Of a stretch of 64,000 bases of DNA, positions 37,994 through 45,969 are shown in pieces (positions within the stretch are counted from its first letter, which is position 1; the number at the start of each line of letters is the position of its first letter). The notes beneath the pieces are model-generated. The model was not told the DNA's origin and ran no database searches. It saw nothing but the letters and a program-made list of their open reading frames with translations. Source of the DNA: Paenibacillus_AR sp051594765 (lineage in GTDB: Bacteria; Bacillota; Bacilli; Paenibacillales; NBRC-103111); NCBI RefSeq assembly GCF_051594765.1, contig NZ_JBPPGJ010000012.1, positions 124,001 through 188,000 on the forward strand, given 5' to 3'. A program made the translations under genes and the position numbers.

Positions 37994-38773
37994 TTAGTGA
38001 TCCTCTACATGGATGGCCGCTTGAGAGATGTACACCATCGTCAGGATGGTGAACAGGAAGGCCTGGATACCGCCGACGAACAAGCTGAAGCCCTGCCATA
38101 CCACCAAGAGCGGGATACCGAAGAATCCTGCCATGATGATGGTGGAGACCAGAATCTCACCGGCGAAGATGTTGGCGTACAGACGAAGCGCCAGCGTTAC
38201 CGGCTTGGAGATCTCCTTGATCAGGTTCAGCGGGAAGAAGATCGGGAACGGTTCGAAATAGTGCTTCAGGTAATGCTTCGTGTTCTTCGTCAGGCCCAGG
38301 AAGTGAACCAGCACGATCACGATGAGCGCAAGGCCCGCCGTAACGGACAGGTCCGCCGTCGGGGACTTGAACCAGTTGATGCCATAACCTTCATGACCAT
38401 CGGCAATCGCCTTCTGGATCATATCGGCGCTGACAAGCTCGTGGCCGAACAGACTGACCGGATGGTGATAGTCGAACACCACTGCCAGCGGAAGACCCAG
38501 GATGTTGGACACGAAGATGAACATAATCAGCGTGACGCCCAGTGAAACGAAGGGCTTGATCCGGTTCAACGGCATGGTGCTGGCGATGGTATTCTGGACG
38601 AACTCGATGACCCATTCCATGAAGTTTTGCATTTTGGACGGGTTGTCGACGGACAGATTGCGGACCGCCAGTCTCGCCAAGATAAAGGTGATCAAACAGG
38701 ATAGCACAATCACGAGGATGATCGACAGGTCGAAATGAAAACCGCCGATCTCCAGAATCGGAGCGTGATGCAT
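37994..38773 (-). CDS. atpB: ATP synthase a subunit
   Basis: The 259-residue membrane subunit provides the proton half-channels. The essential Arg is in LALRLYANIFAGE. Further conserved segments are FMEWVIEFVQNTI and LPLAVVFDYHHP. A longer-than-usual periplasmic loop (residues about 85-120) is rich in His and acidic residues. AAGAGGTG precedes the ATG. It follows atpI by 9 bases. Confidence 0.96.
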   Translation of the reverse strand: MHHAPILEIGGFHFDLSIILVIVLSCLITFILARLAVRNLSVDNPSKMQNFMEWVIEFVQNTIASTMPLNRIKPFVSLGVTLIMFIFVSNILGLPLAVVFDYHHPVSLFGHELVSADMIQKAIADGHEGYGINWFKSPTADLSVTAGLALIVIVLVHFLGLTKNTKHYLKHYFEPFPIFFPLNLIKEISKPVTLALRLYANIFAGEILVSTIIMAGFFGIPLLVVWQGFSLFVGGIQAFLFTILTMVYISQAAIHVEDH

Positions 38774-38782
38774 AGACTTTTT

Positions 38783-39175
38783 TCACCTCTTTCCATAGGG
38801 TATTTTTCGAGCGAGAAGTACCGTAATGCCTCGAATCCATGTTGCCGCTTGCACGAAGAAAAATCCGGCTACCGTAGTAACCAAGTTAAACTGCGAAAAT
38901 TTAAGGGCGATCATGGTGCCAATCAGGACCATGCACACCCGGGAGATGAATCCGAAATTAACCCGCTTGCCGTTGTTCTCCAGCGCCGCTTGGGTTAAGG
39001 CGTGGATTTTGGCATGGAGAATCCGGGCATTAACCAGGCTGATTAATACCCCCAGCACCAAACCGGCCGCATAGGGCTTGGCTCCGGGGATGAATGCCCA
39101 GGCCAAGAGACACGCCGACATCATATAGAGGGCGTACCGGAATGCGCTTTGCATCATGCTCTCGAACTCACTCAT
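38783..39175 (-). CDS. atpI: ATP synthase subunit I (AtpI)
   Basis: The 130-residue protein has four hydrophobic helices. It matches the AtpI family by position and pattern, including GLVLGVLISLVNARILHAKIHALTQA. AtpI assists c-ring assembly or ion supply and is not part of the finished enzyme. I start at MSEFESM, with GGAGG 6 bases upstream, overlapping atpZ by 8 bases. The longer frame lies antisense-like in atpZ and has no support. Confidence 0.85.
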   Translation of the reverse strand: MSEFESMMQSAFRYALYMMSACLLAWAFIPGAKPYAAGLVLGVLISLVNARILHAKIHALTQAALENNGKRVNFGFISRVCMVLIGTMIALKFSQFNLVTTVAGFFFVQAATWIRGITVLLARKIPYGKR

Positions 39176-39398
39176 TCGTGTCCTCCACAAACCGCTTGAT
39201 GATGAACACGATGCTGACCAGGCCGATGAACAGGCCTGCCAGGACACCGCCCGCCAGCCAACCCTTTTGACCCGTGTATCCGCTCAAAAAACGCCCTCCG
39301 AAGTATCCCAACAGGATACATACCACGAGGTCGGTTCCGAGCGCCGAAGCTAATCCGGCATATTTCCAAGGATTCATGTCGGGCTTGGTCGGTTTCAT
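39168..39398 (-). CDS. atpZ: AtpZ/AtpI family protein
   Basis: The 76-residue protein has two transmembrane helices with the Gly-rich hairpin GTDLVVCILLGYFGGRFLSGYTGQKGWLAGGVLAGLFIGLVS. This is typical of AtpZ, reported in alkaliphilic Bacillus to work with AtpI in magnesium or calcium uptake. I start at MKPTKPD, with GGAGG 8 bases upstream. It is the first gene of the ATP synthase operon, about 80 bases downstream of a consensus promoter. Confidence 0.85.
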   Translation of the reverse strand: MKPTKPDMNPWKYAGLASALGTDLVVCILLGYFGGRFLSGYTGQKGWLAGGVLAGLFIGLVSIVFIIKRFVEDTNE

Positions 39399-39487
39399 GG
39401 CGGTTCCCTCCATAAGGCTGGAATTCGGATGCCATTAATGTCAAGAAGCTTTACCCAAGGTTTCCTTATTTGTAACAATTCTTAACC

Positions 39488-39517
39488 ATTTTAGCTTCGC
39501 CGGACAACATTTGTCAA
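39488..39517 (-). promoter_or_regulatory. Sigma-A promoter of the atp operon
   Basis: Minus-strand TTGACA (39512-39517), 18-base spacer, TAAAAT (39488-39493). The surrounding 120 bases are clearly AT-richer than the genes on either side, which is the only promoter-like stretch in the gap to mnaA. Confidence 0.8.
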
Positions 39518-39639
39518 TTCAATTAAATTCGAACGTTTTGTGAACAAAAATCGAAAAACCCTTATGTATCAACGGTTTCGACGTTTTGCAACCACACAGT
39601 CCAACTGTAAGGTGTGATGTTTGTCATTGACAAGCATCG

Positions 39640-40782
39640 TTAAGGTTGGAACGGTTTGGGCCTTTCGGCGCTGATTCCGAAGTGGTGCTTGATGGCCTGC
39701 ACGATTCTCTCGGACACCTTGCCATCTCCGTACGGGTTGGACGCCTTGCTCATGCGCATATACAGCGCCTCGTCCGTCAGAAGGGCCTTGGCCCGGCTGT
39801 ATACGGCTTCCTCGTCGGTCCCTACCAGCTCCAGCACGCCGGCTCCGATGCCCTCCGGACGCTCCGTAGTATCTCTCAGGACCAGCGCCGGAATACCGAA
39901 GGAAGGCGCTTCTTCCTGAATTCCGCCGGAATCAGTGAGAATCAGGTGCGTATGAGGGTAGAAATTGTACATATCCATAACGTCCATCGGGGCCGTCAAC
40001 TGGATTCTCGGATGGTCACCCAGGATCTCGCGCGCCGGCTCCTGCACGGCCGGGTTCAGATGGACGGGGTAAACGATGGCCACGTCCTCGAACTCATCGG
40101 CAATCCGCTTCACAGCCCGGAAGATGCGGCGGTGCGGCTCTCCGATGGCTTCCCGGCGGTGGGCGGTCATAAGAATAAGCCGCTTGCCCTTCGCCCAGTC
40201 CAGTACCGGATGGGTGTAATCCTCGCGGATCAGATACTGCATGACATCCGTGATGGTGTTGCCGGTGACGTAGATCGATGCTTCCGGCTTGTTCTCCTTG
40301 CGCAGGTTCCCCGCCGACCAATCCGTCGGAGCGAAGTGCAGATCCGAGATGACGCCGGTGAGCTGGCGGTTCATCTCCTCCGGGAACGGCGACAGCTTGT
40401 TCCAGGTCCGCAAACCCGCCTCCACGTGTCCGACTTGTATCTGCTGCAGAAGCGCTGCATAGGAGGCCAGGAAGGTAGTCGACGTATCCCCGTGAACCAG
40501 GATCAGGTCCGGCTTCGCTTCCCTTAATACCGGCTCCAGTCCTTGAAGGACCCGGACCGACATCTCATTCAGCGTCTGCCGCTCCTTCATGACATCCAGA
40601 TCGTAGTCCGGCTTGATGTGGAAGTAATCCAGCACCATGTCCAGCATCTGCCGGTGCTGGGCCGTCACGCATACCAGCGAATCGATCTCGGCTTCGTGCT
40701 TCTTCAGCTCCAGAACCAGCGGCACCATCTTAATGGCCTCCGGCCGGGTACCGAAGATCGTCATAACCTTAATCCGTTTCAA
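39640..40782 (-). CDS. mnaA: UDP-N-acetylglucosamine 2-epimerase (non-hydrolysing)
   Basis: The enzyme converts UDP-GlcNAc to UDP-ManNAc, the donor for the linkage unit or repeat of wall polymers. The 380-residue protein has the family's FGTRPEAIKMVPLV start, VTAQHRQMLDMVL, HVEAGLRTW, HRREAIGEP, the catalytic DSGGIQEEAPSFG and LVLRDTTERPEG. A TTG start follows GGGGG. It lies between upp and atpZ. Together with TagO it would make the ManNAc-GlcNAc lipid precursor of the polymer pyruvylated by CsaB. Confidence 0.95.
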   Translation of the reverse strand: MKRIKVMTIFGTRPEAIKMVPLVLELKKHEAEIDSLVCVTAQHRQMLDMVLDYFHIKPDYDLDVMKERQTLNEMSVRVLQGLEPVLREAKPDLILVHGDTSTTFLASYAALLQQIQVGHVEAGLRTWNKLSPFPEEMNRQLTGVISDLHFAPTDWSAGNLRKENKPEASIYVTGNTITDVMQYLIREDYTHPVLDWAKGKRLILMTAHRREAIGEPHRRIFRAVKRIADEFEDVAIVYPVHLNPAVQEPAREILGDHPRIQLTAPMDVMDMYNFYPHTHLILTDSGGIQEEAPSFGIPALVLRDTTERPEGIGAGVLELVGTDEEAVYSRAKALLTDEALYMRMSKASNPYGDGKVSERIVQAIKHHFGISAERPKPFQP

Positions 40783-40914
40783 TCTGCAACCCCCTCTGTC
40801 TCGAAATTACGAGGTCCTTCAACAGGACAGCGTTATGGAAGCCCCGGAACGGGCGCACCCGCCGGAGGGTCTTCCTCGACAACAACAAATCCCTATGGCT
40901 ATACGGATGATGTT

Positions 40915-41544
40915 TTATTTGGTTCCAAAAAGACGGTCGCCGGCATCGCCCAGACCCGGCACGATGTAGCCGTGGTCATTCAGATGGCTGTCGATGGCCG
41001 CTACATATATATCGATGTCCGGATGAGCCTTCTGCATGGCTTGGATCCCCTCCGGAGCCGCGATCAGACACATGAGCTTGATCTGGGTGCAGTTGCGCTT
41101 CTTCAAGAGATCGATGGCTGCAATGGCGGAGCCCCCGGTAGCCAGCATCGGGTCGATGACGATGAGCTCACGCTCGGTGACGTCCGTCGGAAGCTTGGTG
41201 TAGTATTCCACCGGCTGCAGCGTTTCCGGATCGCGGTACAGTCCGATGTGTCCGACCTTGGCGGCGGGAAGCAGCTTCAAGATTCCGTCCACCATGCCGA
41301 GACCGGCGCGCAGGATCGGAATCAAGCCGAGCATCCGGCCCGAGATGATCTGGCATTCCGCCGTGGTGACCGGCGTTTTCACCATGGTCTTCTCCAGCGG
41401 GATGTCACGGGTAATCTCGTAAGCCATCAGCGTGGCTACCTCGTCCACCAGCTCGCGGAAATCCTTTGTGTTCGTGTTCTCATCCCGGATGAAGGTCAGC
41501 TTATGCTGAATCAGCGGATGATCGCAAATAAAAACTTTACCCAT
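40915..41544 (-). CDS. upp: Uracil phosphoribosyltransferase
   Basis: Upp salvages uracil to UMP with PRPP. The 209-residue protein has KTPVTTAECQIISGR, PILRAGLGMVDGILKLLPAAKVGHIGLYRD and the PRPP loop VIDPMLATGGSAIAAID. It ends with GDAGDRLFGTK. GGGAGGAAC precedes the ATG. A small stable hairpin lies immediately before the ribosome binding site. Confidence 0.97.
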   Translation of the reverse strand: MGKVFICDHPLIQHKLTFIRDENTNTKDFRELVDEVATLMAYEITRDIPLEKTMVKTPVTTAECQIISGRMLGLIPILRAGLGMVDGILKLLPAAKVGHIGLYRDPETLQPVEYYTKLPTDVTERELIVIDPMLATGGSAIAAIDLLKKRNCTQIKLMCLIAAPEGIQAMQKAHPDIDIYVAAIDSHLNDHGYIVPGLGDAGDRLFGTK

Positions 41545-41562
41545 TCCTAAGTTCCTCCCGCA

Positions 41563-41579
41563 AGGGGCCGGAAGCCCCT
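41563..41579 (-). other. Hairpin in the upp leader
   Basis: AGGGGC and GCCCCT pair with a 5-base loop directly upstream of the upp Shine-Dalgarno. It has no T-tract, so it is not a terminator. It may stabilise the message or tune translation. It does not match the PyrR-binding loop consensus. Confidence 0.45.
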
Positions 41580-41616
41580 GTTGTCCTGTACACAGCTTTT
41601 GACATAAATCTTAGCT

Positions 41617-41625
41617 ATTATACCA
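41617..41625 (-). promoter_or_regulatory. Likely extended -10 promoter of upp
   Basis: Minus-strand TGGTATAAT fits the extended -10 element (TGnTATAAT). No convincing -35 is found at 16-18 bases. Confidence 0.5.
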
Positions 41626-41773
41626 CAACGATCCGTCAAATACTGCAAGGGGCGAAATAGTGTCACGGGCGCGTAATAAAGGTAAGCATTTTCATAGCGG
41701 GATTGTAGGGCGAAGCCCCGAATTCATCTCGCAAACCGCACGAACGGACCCTTTTGGAGGCAAAATAATAGAC

Positions 41774-41794
41774 TGGCCGGGAAGCTCCCGGCCA
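41774..41794 (-). terminator. Hairpin terminator after glyA
   Basis: TGGCCGGGA and TCCCGGCCA form a perfect 9-bp stem with a 3-base loop. On the minus strand it is followed by the moderately T-rich TCTATTATTTTG. Confidence 0.7.
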
Positions 41795-41817
41795 ATCCAT
41801 GGTCAACACTTATGCCA

Positions 41818-43065
41818 TTAATAGGTCAAATTCGGGTACAGCGGGAACCGGGCGTTCAGCTCACGCACCAATTCGCGCGCCTTGTCGTGGGACGCTGCGT
41901 CCTCCGGATTGTTCAAGGTGATGGAGATGATCCGGGCGATATCCTTCATCGCTTGCTCGTCCATACCACGGGAGGTCACGGCCGGAGTGCCCAGCCGGAT
42001 GCCGCTGGTGACGAACGGGCTGGTCGGGTCGAACGGAATGGCGTTCTTGTTGCAGGTGACACCCACTTCGTCCAGCAGGTGCTGGGCAACCTTGCCGGTC
42101 AGGTTCTTGCTGCGCAGGTCCACCAGCATCAAGTGGTTGTCCGTGCCCCCGGATACGATGTCGAAGCCTTCGGCCAGAAGGGACTCGGCCAGAACCTGGG
42201 CGTTCTTCACTACTTGCTGCGCATAAGTCTTGAAGCCCGGCTGCAGCGCTTCGCCGAAGGATACGGCCTTGGCGGCGATGACATGCATCAGCGGGCCGCC
42301 TTGGGTACCCGGGAATACGGCCTTGTCGATTTCCTTCGCCCAAGCCTTGCGGGTCAGGATCATGCCGCCGCGGGGACCGCGGAGGGTCTTGTGGGTCGTG
42401 GTGGTGACGAATTGGGCGTGCGGCACCGGGTTGGGGTGCAGGCCGGCTGCGACCAAGCCCGCGATGTGGGCCATGTCCACCATGAACAGGGCGCCCACGT
42501 CGTTGGCGATGGAGGCGAACGCTTCGAAATCGATGGTCCGCGGGTAGGCGCTGGCGCCGGCCACGATCAGGCGGGGACGGTGCTTGAACGCCGCCTTGCG
42601 GACTTCATCATAGTCGATGCGGTGGTTTTTCTCGTCTACGCCGTAGGCGACGAAGTTGTACAGAATGCCGGAGGCGTTGGCCGGGTTGCCGTGAGTCAGG
42701 TGGCCGCCATGGGCCAGGTTCATGCCCAATACGGTATCGCCGGGCTTGATCGCCGCCAAGTATACGGCCAGGTTGGCTTGGGCGCCGGAGTGAGGCTGGA
42801 CGTTCACGTGTTCAGCCCCGAACAGCTCCTTGGCGCGGTCACGGGCGATGTCCTCCACGATGTCCACGTACTCGCAGCCGCCGTAGTAGCGGGCGTTCGG
42901 GTAGCCTTCGGCATACTTGTTCGTCAGAACGGAGCCCATGGCCTCCATGACGGCGGTGCTGACGAAGTTCTCCGATGCGATGAGCTCCACCTTGTCGCGC
43001 TGGCGGTTCAGCTCCAGATTCATGGCTTCCAGAATTTTCGGGTCGGCTTTGCGCAGGTTTTCCAT
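41818..43065 (-). CDS. glyA: Serine hydroxymethyltransferase
   Basis: GlyA is a PLP enzyme converting serine and tetrahydrofolate to glycine and 5,10-methylene-THF, the main one-carbon source. The 415-residue protein shows ASENFVS, YAEGYPNARYYGGCEYVD, HGGHLTHG, the PLP-lysine motif VTTTTHKTLRGPRGG and FPGTQGGPLMH. I choose the ATG of MENLRK, because AGGAGG is 10 bases upstream. The ATG three codons earlier abuts it. The gene follows ywlG and rpiB, and all three lie behind a ZTP-type riboswitch. Regulation of glyA by a purine/folate intermediate fits this. Confidence 0.96.
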   Translation of the reverse strand: MENLRKADPKILEAMNLELNRQRDKVELIASENFVSTAVMEAMGSVLTNKYAEGYPNARYYGGCEYVDIVEDIARDRAKELFGAEHVNVQPHSGAQANLAVYLAAIKPGDTVLGMNLAHGGHLTHGNPANASGILYNFVAYGVDEKNHRIDYDEVRKAAFKHRPRLIVAGASAYPRTIDFEAFASIANDVGALFMVDMAHIAGLVAAGLHPNPVPHAQFVTTTTHKTLRGPRGGMILTRKAWAKEIDKAVFPGTQGGPLMHVIAAKAVSFGEALQPGFKTYAQQVVKNAQVLAESLLAEGFDIVSGGTDNHLMLVDLRSKNLTGKVAQHLLDEVGVTCNKNAIPFDPTSPFVTSGIRLGTPAVTSRGMDEQAMKDIARIISITLNNPEDAASHDKARELVRELNARFPLYPNLTY

Positions 43066-43126
43066 CTTAGACATACCTCCTTGTATTGGGTGACGCTCGA
43101 TTCTTCAGGATTCCGGCCCTGGGCCG

Positions 43127-43735
43127 TTACGTACAATGTCCGCTGTCCGGTGCGTCGACGGGCTCATAGACCGCCCGGGCGCCTCCGATCAGCTTGGGTC
43201 GGGAATAGGCCGCCTGCAGACGGGCTTCTCCCAGCATCCGGACGGAGGGGCGGAAGGGCACCGCCACGGGCCGCAGATGCATGCCGATCAGCGTCTCGCC
43301 GATATCGAGCCCGGCATGGGCCCGGATCGATTCCACCACCACCGCATCATTCAGCTTCCGGTAGGCGTAAGCCGCCATGCTGCCGCCGGCCTTGGCCACG
43401 GGCACCACGGTGACTTGCTCCAGAAGCGGATCTCGCTCCATCAGCTCCCGCTCCACCACCAGCGCCCGGTTCAGGTGCTCGCAGCATTGGAAGGCGGGGT
43501 GGAAGCCGAAGCGCTCCCGGGCTCGGCGGACGCCCTCGAAGATCTGCCCGGCCACCTCCTCGGTGCCCGAGGTGCCGATCCGCTGGCCCATCACCTCGCT
43601 GGTGCTGGTGCCGATCACCACGATCTGTCCCGGCCGGAGGCCGCCGGCCTCCGCCAGCTCGCCGAGCACCCGCTCCACCGTGTAGGCGATGCCGCTCAAG
43701 GCGTCCGGAACAGCGCCGGTACGATTGTGTTCCAT
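43127..43735 (-). CDS. ywlG: YwlG-like protein (TIGR01440/DUF436 family)
   Basis: The 202-residue protein of unknown function carries the family's GQIVVIGTSTSEVMGQRIGTSGTEEVA segment and HPAFQCCEHLNRALVVE with a Cys-Cys pair. It also has AGGSMAAYAYRKLNDAVVVE. I start at MEHNRTG, with GGAGG about 10 bases upstream. The order rpiB, ywlG, glyA is that of Bacillus, where the gene is also uncharacterised. The Cys pair and His could bind a metal (inference). Confidence 0.88.
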   Translation of the reverse strand: MEHNRTGAVPDALSGIAYTVERVLGELAEAGGLRPGQIVVIGTSTSEVMGQRIGTSGTEEVAGQIFEGVRRARERFGFHPAFQCCEHLNRALVVERELMERDPLLEQVTVVPVAKAGGSMAAYAYRKLNDAVVVESIRAHAGLDIGETLIGMHLRPVAVPFRPSVRMLGEARLQAAYSRPKLIGGARAVYEPVDAPDSGHCT

Positions 43736-43796
43736 CCTTCCTGCACCTCCGCTTCGTGTCCGTCCCCGGGGCGTAAGCCCCAAGGGGAGGAACGGA

Positions 43797-44255
43797 TTAA
43801 GGATGAAGCGTGTATTTTTCCTCGAGGGCCTTGACCTTGTTCACGCGGTTGATGTGACGGGGGCCTTGGGAGAACTCCGTCTCCAGCCACACCTTCACAA
43901 TCTCCTGAGCCACGCCCGGCCCGATGACCCGCTCGCCCATGGCCAGCACGTTGGTATCGTTGTGTTCCCGGGTCGCCTTGGCGGAGAATAGATCATGCAC
44001 CAGCGCGCAGCGGATGCCCGGTATCTTGTTGGCGGCGATGGACATGCCGATTCCGGTGCCGCAGATGAGGATTCCCCGGTCCGCTTGCCCTTCCACGACC
44101 TTAAGACACACCTCCGACGCATAGTCCGGATAGTCGACGGAGTCGCCGCAGGTACAGCCGTAATCCTCCACCTGGTGGCCCAATTCCTCGATGTACGCCT
44201 TGATCTCGTCCTTCAAGCGGAAGCCCGCGTGGTCCGCACCGATCGCAATTTTCAT
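43797..44255 (-). CDS. rpiB: Ribose 5-phosphate isomerase B
   Basis: RpiB interconverts ribose 5-phosphate and ribulose 5-phosphate. The 152-residue protein has GADHAGFRLKDEIK, DYPDYA, the catalytic Cys region ILICGTGIGMSIAANKIPGIRCALV and ARxHND-type REHNDTNVLAMGERVIG. I start at MKIAIGAD, with AGGAGG 8 bases upstream. It is the first gene after the riboswitch. Its substrate leads to PRPP and thereby to purines, which fits control by ZTP. Confidence 0.94.
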   Translation of the reverse strand: MKIAIGADHAGFRLKDEIKAYIEELGHQVEDYGCTCGDSVDYPDYASEVCLKVVEGQADRGILICGTGIGMSIAANKIPGIRCALVHDLFSAKATREHNDTNVLAMGERVIGPGVAQEIVKVWLETEFSQGPRHINRVNKVKALEEKYTLHP

Positions 44256-44373
44256 GAACATGTCCTCCTTGGTCCAAATATATCCTATTATACCGCACCC
44301 CTCGAAAAAAGAAATCACGCCGGAAACCGGCACCGTCCGACAGCATCCGTCCCGGATGTTGCCTTTCGGAAAT

Positions 44374-44414
44374 CAAAAAAAGAGCACAGCATGCACGTGC
44401 ATGCGTTGCTCTTT
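44374..44414 (-). terminator. Intrinsic terminator forming the riboswitch expression platform
   Basis: AAAGAGCA pairs with TGCTCTTT, enclosing the self-complementary GCATGCAC/GTGCATGC, and is followed by TTTTTTTG on the minus strand. It directly abuts the aptamer and lies about 120 bases before rpiB, so it would stop transcription before the operon unless the riboswitch prevents it. Confidence 0.85.
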
Positions 44415-44486
44415 GCCCAGGCGACCGGCCGATATCCCCGATGCTCCATTGTGGTTCCACCCACTTGTCGCCAGTTACACCGGAGT
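44415..44486 (-). promoter_or_regulatory. ZTP riboswitch (pfl motif)
   Basis: The minus-strand RNA has the conserved landmarks of the ZTP/pfl aptamer in order: AACTGGCG, then GTGGG with its complement ACCAC, then GGAGC, and finally CGCCTGGGC at 44415-44423. GGCG pairs with CGCC to close the aptamer. This class senses ZTP/ZMP, which build up when 10-formyl-THF is short, and usually switches on one-carbon and purine genes. Here it precedes rpiB, ywlG and glyA. The promoter upstream and terminator downstream complete a transcription-control device. No structure was computed and the match rests on remembered consensus. Confidence 0.85.
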
Positions 44487-44500
44487 TTGTAGTTATTCTT

Positions 44501-44529
44501 ATCATAGCGGATTCCTGCACTGCTGTAAA
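44501..44529 (-). promoter_or_regulatory. Sigma-A promoter of the riboswitch-rpiB-ywlG-glyA unit
   Basis: Minus-strand TTTACA (44524-44529), 17-base spacer, TATGAT (44501-44506). It starts transcription about 10 bases before the aptamer. Confidence 0.75.
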
Positions 44530-44590
44530 GTCATGAATCCGCCTATAGCGGACGGATTTTCCCGCCGGAGCAGCATCCGCCCCGGCCGGA

Positions 44591-45178
44591 CTAGCCTCTC
44601 TTCAGCCGCTTCAGCACGGAGGCTAGAGCCCGCTCGATGGCCTTCGCCGTCTCGTCATAATCTCGTCGGGATCCGCCGAAGGGATCCGGAATGTCGAAGT
44701 CCGGGGCTGCTTCGTCCAGACGGTACAGCCGTTCCCGCTCCTCCCGCCCGATGGGCTGGCCCAGCGCCTGCTTCAGCTGCAGCTCCGACAGAAGGGACTC
44801 CTTCTCCCGGATCCGGTCCAGTACCGCCGGGTCGGATTCCGCATATTCCAGGAGCGTGTGGACCTTATCCACCGCTTCGGGATGGCGCTCCAGAAGCATT
44901 CGCTTATGGGACATGGTCATGGTCAGGATCAGGTCCGCCCAACGGACCGTCTCCGGCTTCAGCGAGCTGGACGAGGTGACCCCGCCGGAGGCTCCTTTTT
45001 CCCTCAGGATATCCCCGGTATGTCTGGACACCGCCGCCCCGTCCACCGCCGACACCCCTGCGGAACGGACCTCCACCTCGAGCCCCTCCCGCTCCGCCAT
45101 GGAACGGCACAGCCCTTCGGCCATGGGACTCCGGCACGTATTGCCGGTGCAGACAAACAGGATGCGCGTCTTCACCAC
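44591..45178 (-). CDS. ywlE: Low-molecular-weight protein arginine phosphatase (YwlE)
   Basis: The enzyme removes phosphate from arginine residues placed by McsB kinase, controlling CtsR/Clp protein quality control. The 195-residue protein has the phosphatase loop CTGNTCRSPMAE near the N-terminus and the general-acid DPFGG motif near the C-terminus. The Thr inside CTGNTCRS is the residue linked to phospho-arginine specificity in Bacillus YwlE. A middle segment with an EREKES-type insertion makes it longer than the usual 150. Two consecutive GTG codons follow AGGAGG, and the second (45175) is better spaced. Confidence 0.88.
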   Translation of the reverse strand: MVKTRILFVCTGNTCRSPMAEGLCRSMAEREGLEVEVRSAGVSAVDGAAVSRHTGDILREKGASGGVTSSSSLKPETVRWADLILTMTMSHKRMLLERHPEAVDKVHTLLEYAESDPAVLDRIREKESLLSELQLKQALGQPIGREERERLYRLDEAAPDFDIPDPFGGSRRDYDETAKAIERALASVLKRLKRG

Positions 45179-45261
45179 TAGAACCTCCTTCCCGAATGGG
45201 GGTTGATCTATTTATTGTACCAGATCTTCCGGAAAATATGGAACGGAGGCATTTTCTCCTC

Positions 45262-45822
45262 TCACATAAGAAACCGGAGCCCGAACACCAGGAGAATGAT
45301 GCCCCCCAGCGCTTCGCCGTATTCGCCGACCCAGCGTCCGACCCGTCGGCCCACGAGGAGCCCCAGGACGGACATGCCTCCGCCGAACATGCCGAAGAGC
45401 AGCACGGTCAGCAGGATGTCCGAGGCGAACATGCCGAGCGACACGCCTACGCTGAAGGAATCGATGCTCACCATAACGGCGAAGAGCATGAGGCCCCAGA
45501 AGCTGCGGTGGTCGAAGACCACGGAGGAATCCCCCCGTAAGGCCGAATACACCATATGGGCCCCCAGCACCACCAGCAGGGCACCGCCGGCCGCCGTGGC
45601 CACGTTGCCGAGCAGGGAGCTGACGTATTGCCCCATGAACATGCCCATCAGCGGCATGATAATGTGAAACAGTCCGATGACGATGCTGACCCGCGCGATG
45701 TTCAAGAGCCGGATGCCCCGGATGCCCATGCCGATTCCCAACGAAAATGCGTCCATGCCCAAAGCCAATGCCATGAGTAAAATCGTGATCAATTGCCCCG
45801 CTTGTACGGTGTAAGCCGGCAA
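45262..45822 (-). CDS. mntP: Manganese efflux pump MntP
   Basis: The 186-residue protein has six hydrophobic helices and an internal repeat. Its two copies of the motif are MALALGMDAFSLGIGMG and VSIDSFSVGVSLGM. The paired Asp residues in the membrane are the metal-translocating residues of MntP. It corresponds to Bacillus ywlD by neighbours. The start is a TTG (MPAYTV) with AGGAGG 8 bases upstream. No manganese (yybP-ykoY) riboswitch is visible in the 147 bases upstream, although several GC-rich inverted repeats are. Confidence 0.88.
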   Translation of the reverse strand: MPAYTVQAGQLITILLMALALGMDAFSLGIGMGIRGIRLLNIARVSIVIGLFHIIMPLMGMFMGQYVSSLLGNVATAAGGALLVVLGAHMVYSALRGDSSVVFDHRSFWGLMLFAVMVSIDSFSVGVSLGMFASDILLTVLLFGMFGGGMSVLGLLVGRRVGRWVGEYGEALGGIILLVFGLRFLM

Positions 45823-45969
45823 TGGTATCTCCTCCTGTCCGCCTATAGCTCATTCCAGCATATGCGGACAGGTTCGCAAACATGTCTCATCGGAGGGACG
45901 GGCCGGCTGCAGAACCGGCGGGCCCAAGGGGCATCGGCCCGGCAGGGGCCGCTATCCGGGGACGGCGGC

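Noticed and set aside
41812..43413. 533-codon plus-strand open frame
   Set aside because: Antisense of glyA and ywlG.
45823..45969. Manganese (yybP-ykoY) riboswitch before mntP
   Set aside because: I looked for the conserved internal-loop sequences and did not find them. Only generic GC-rich inverted repeats are present.
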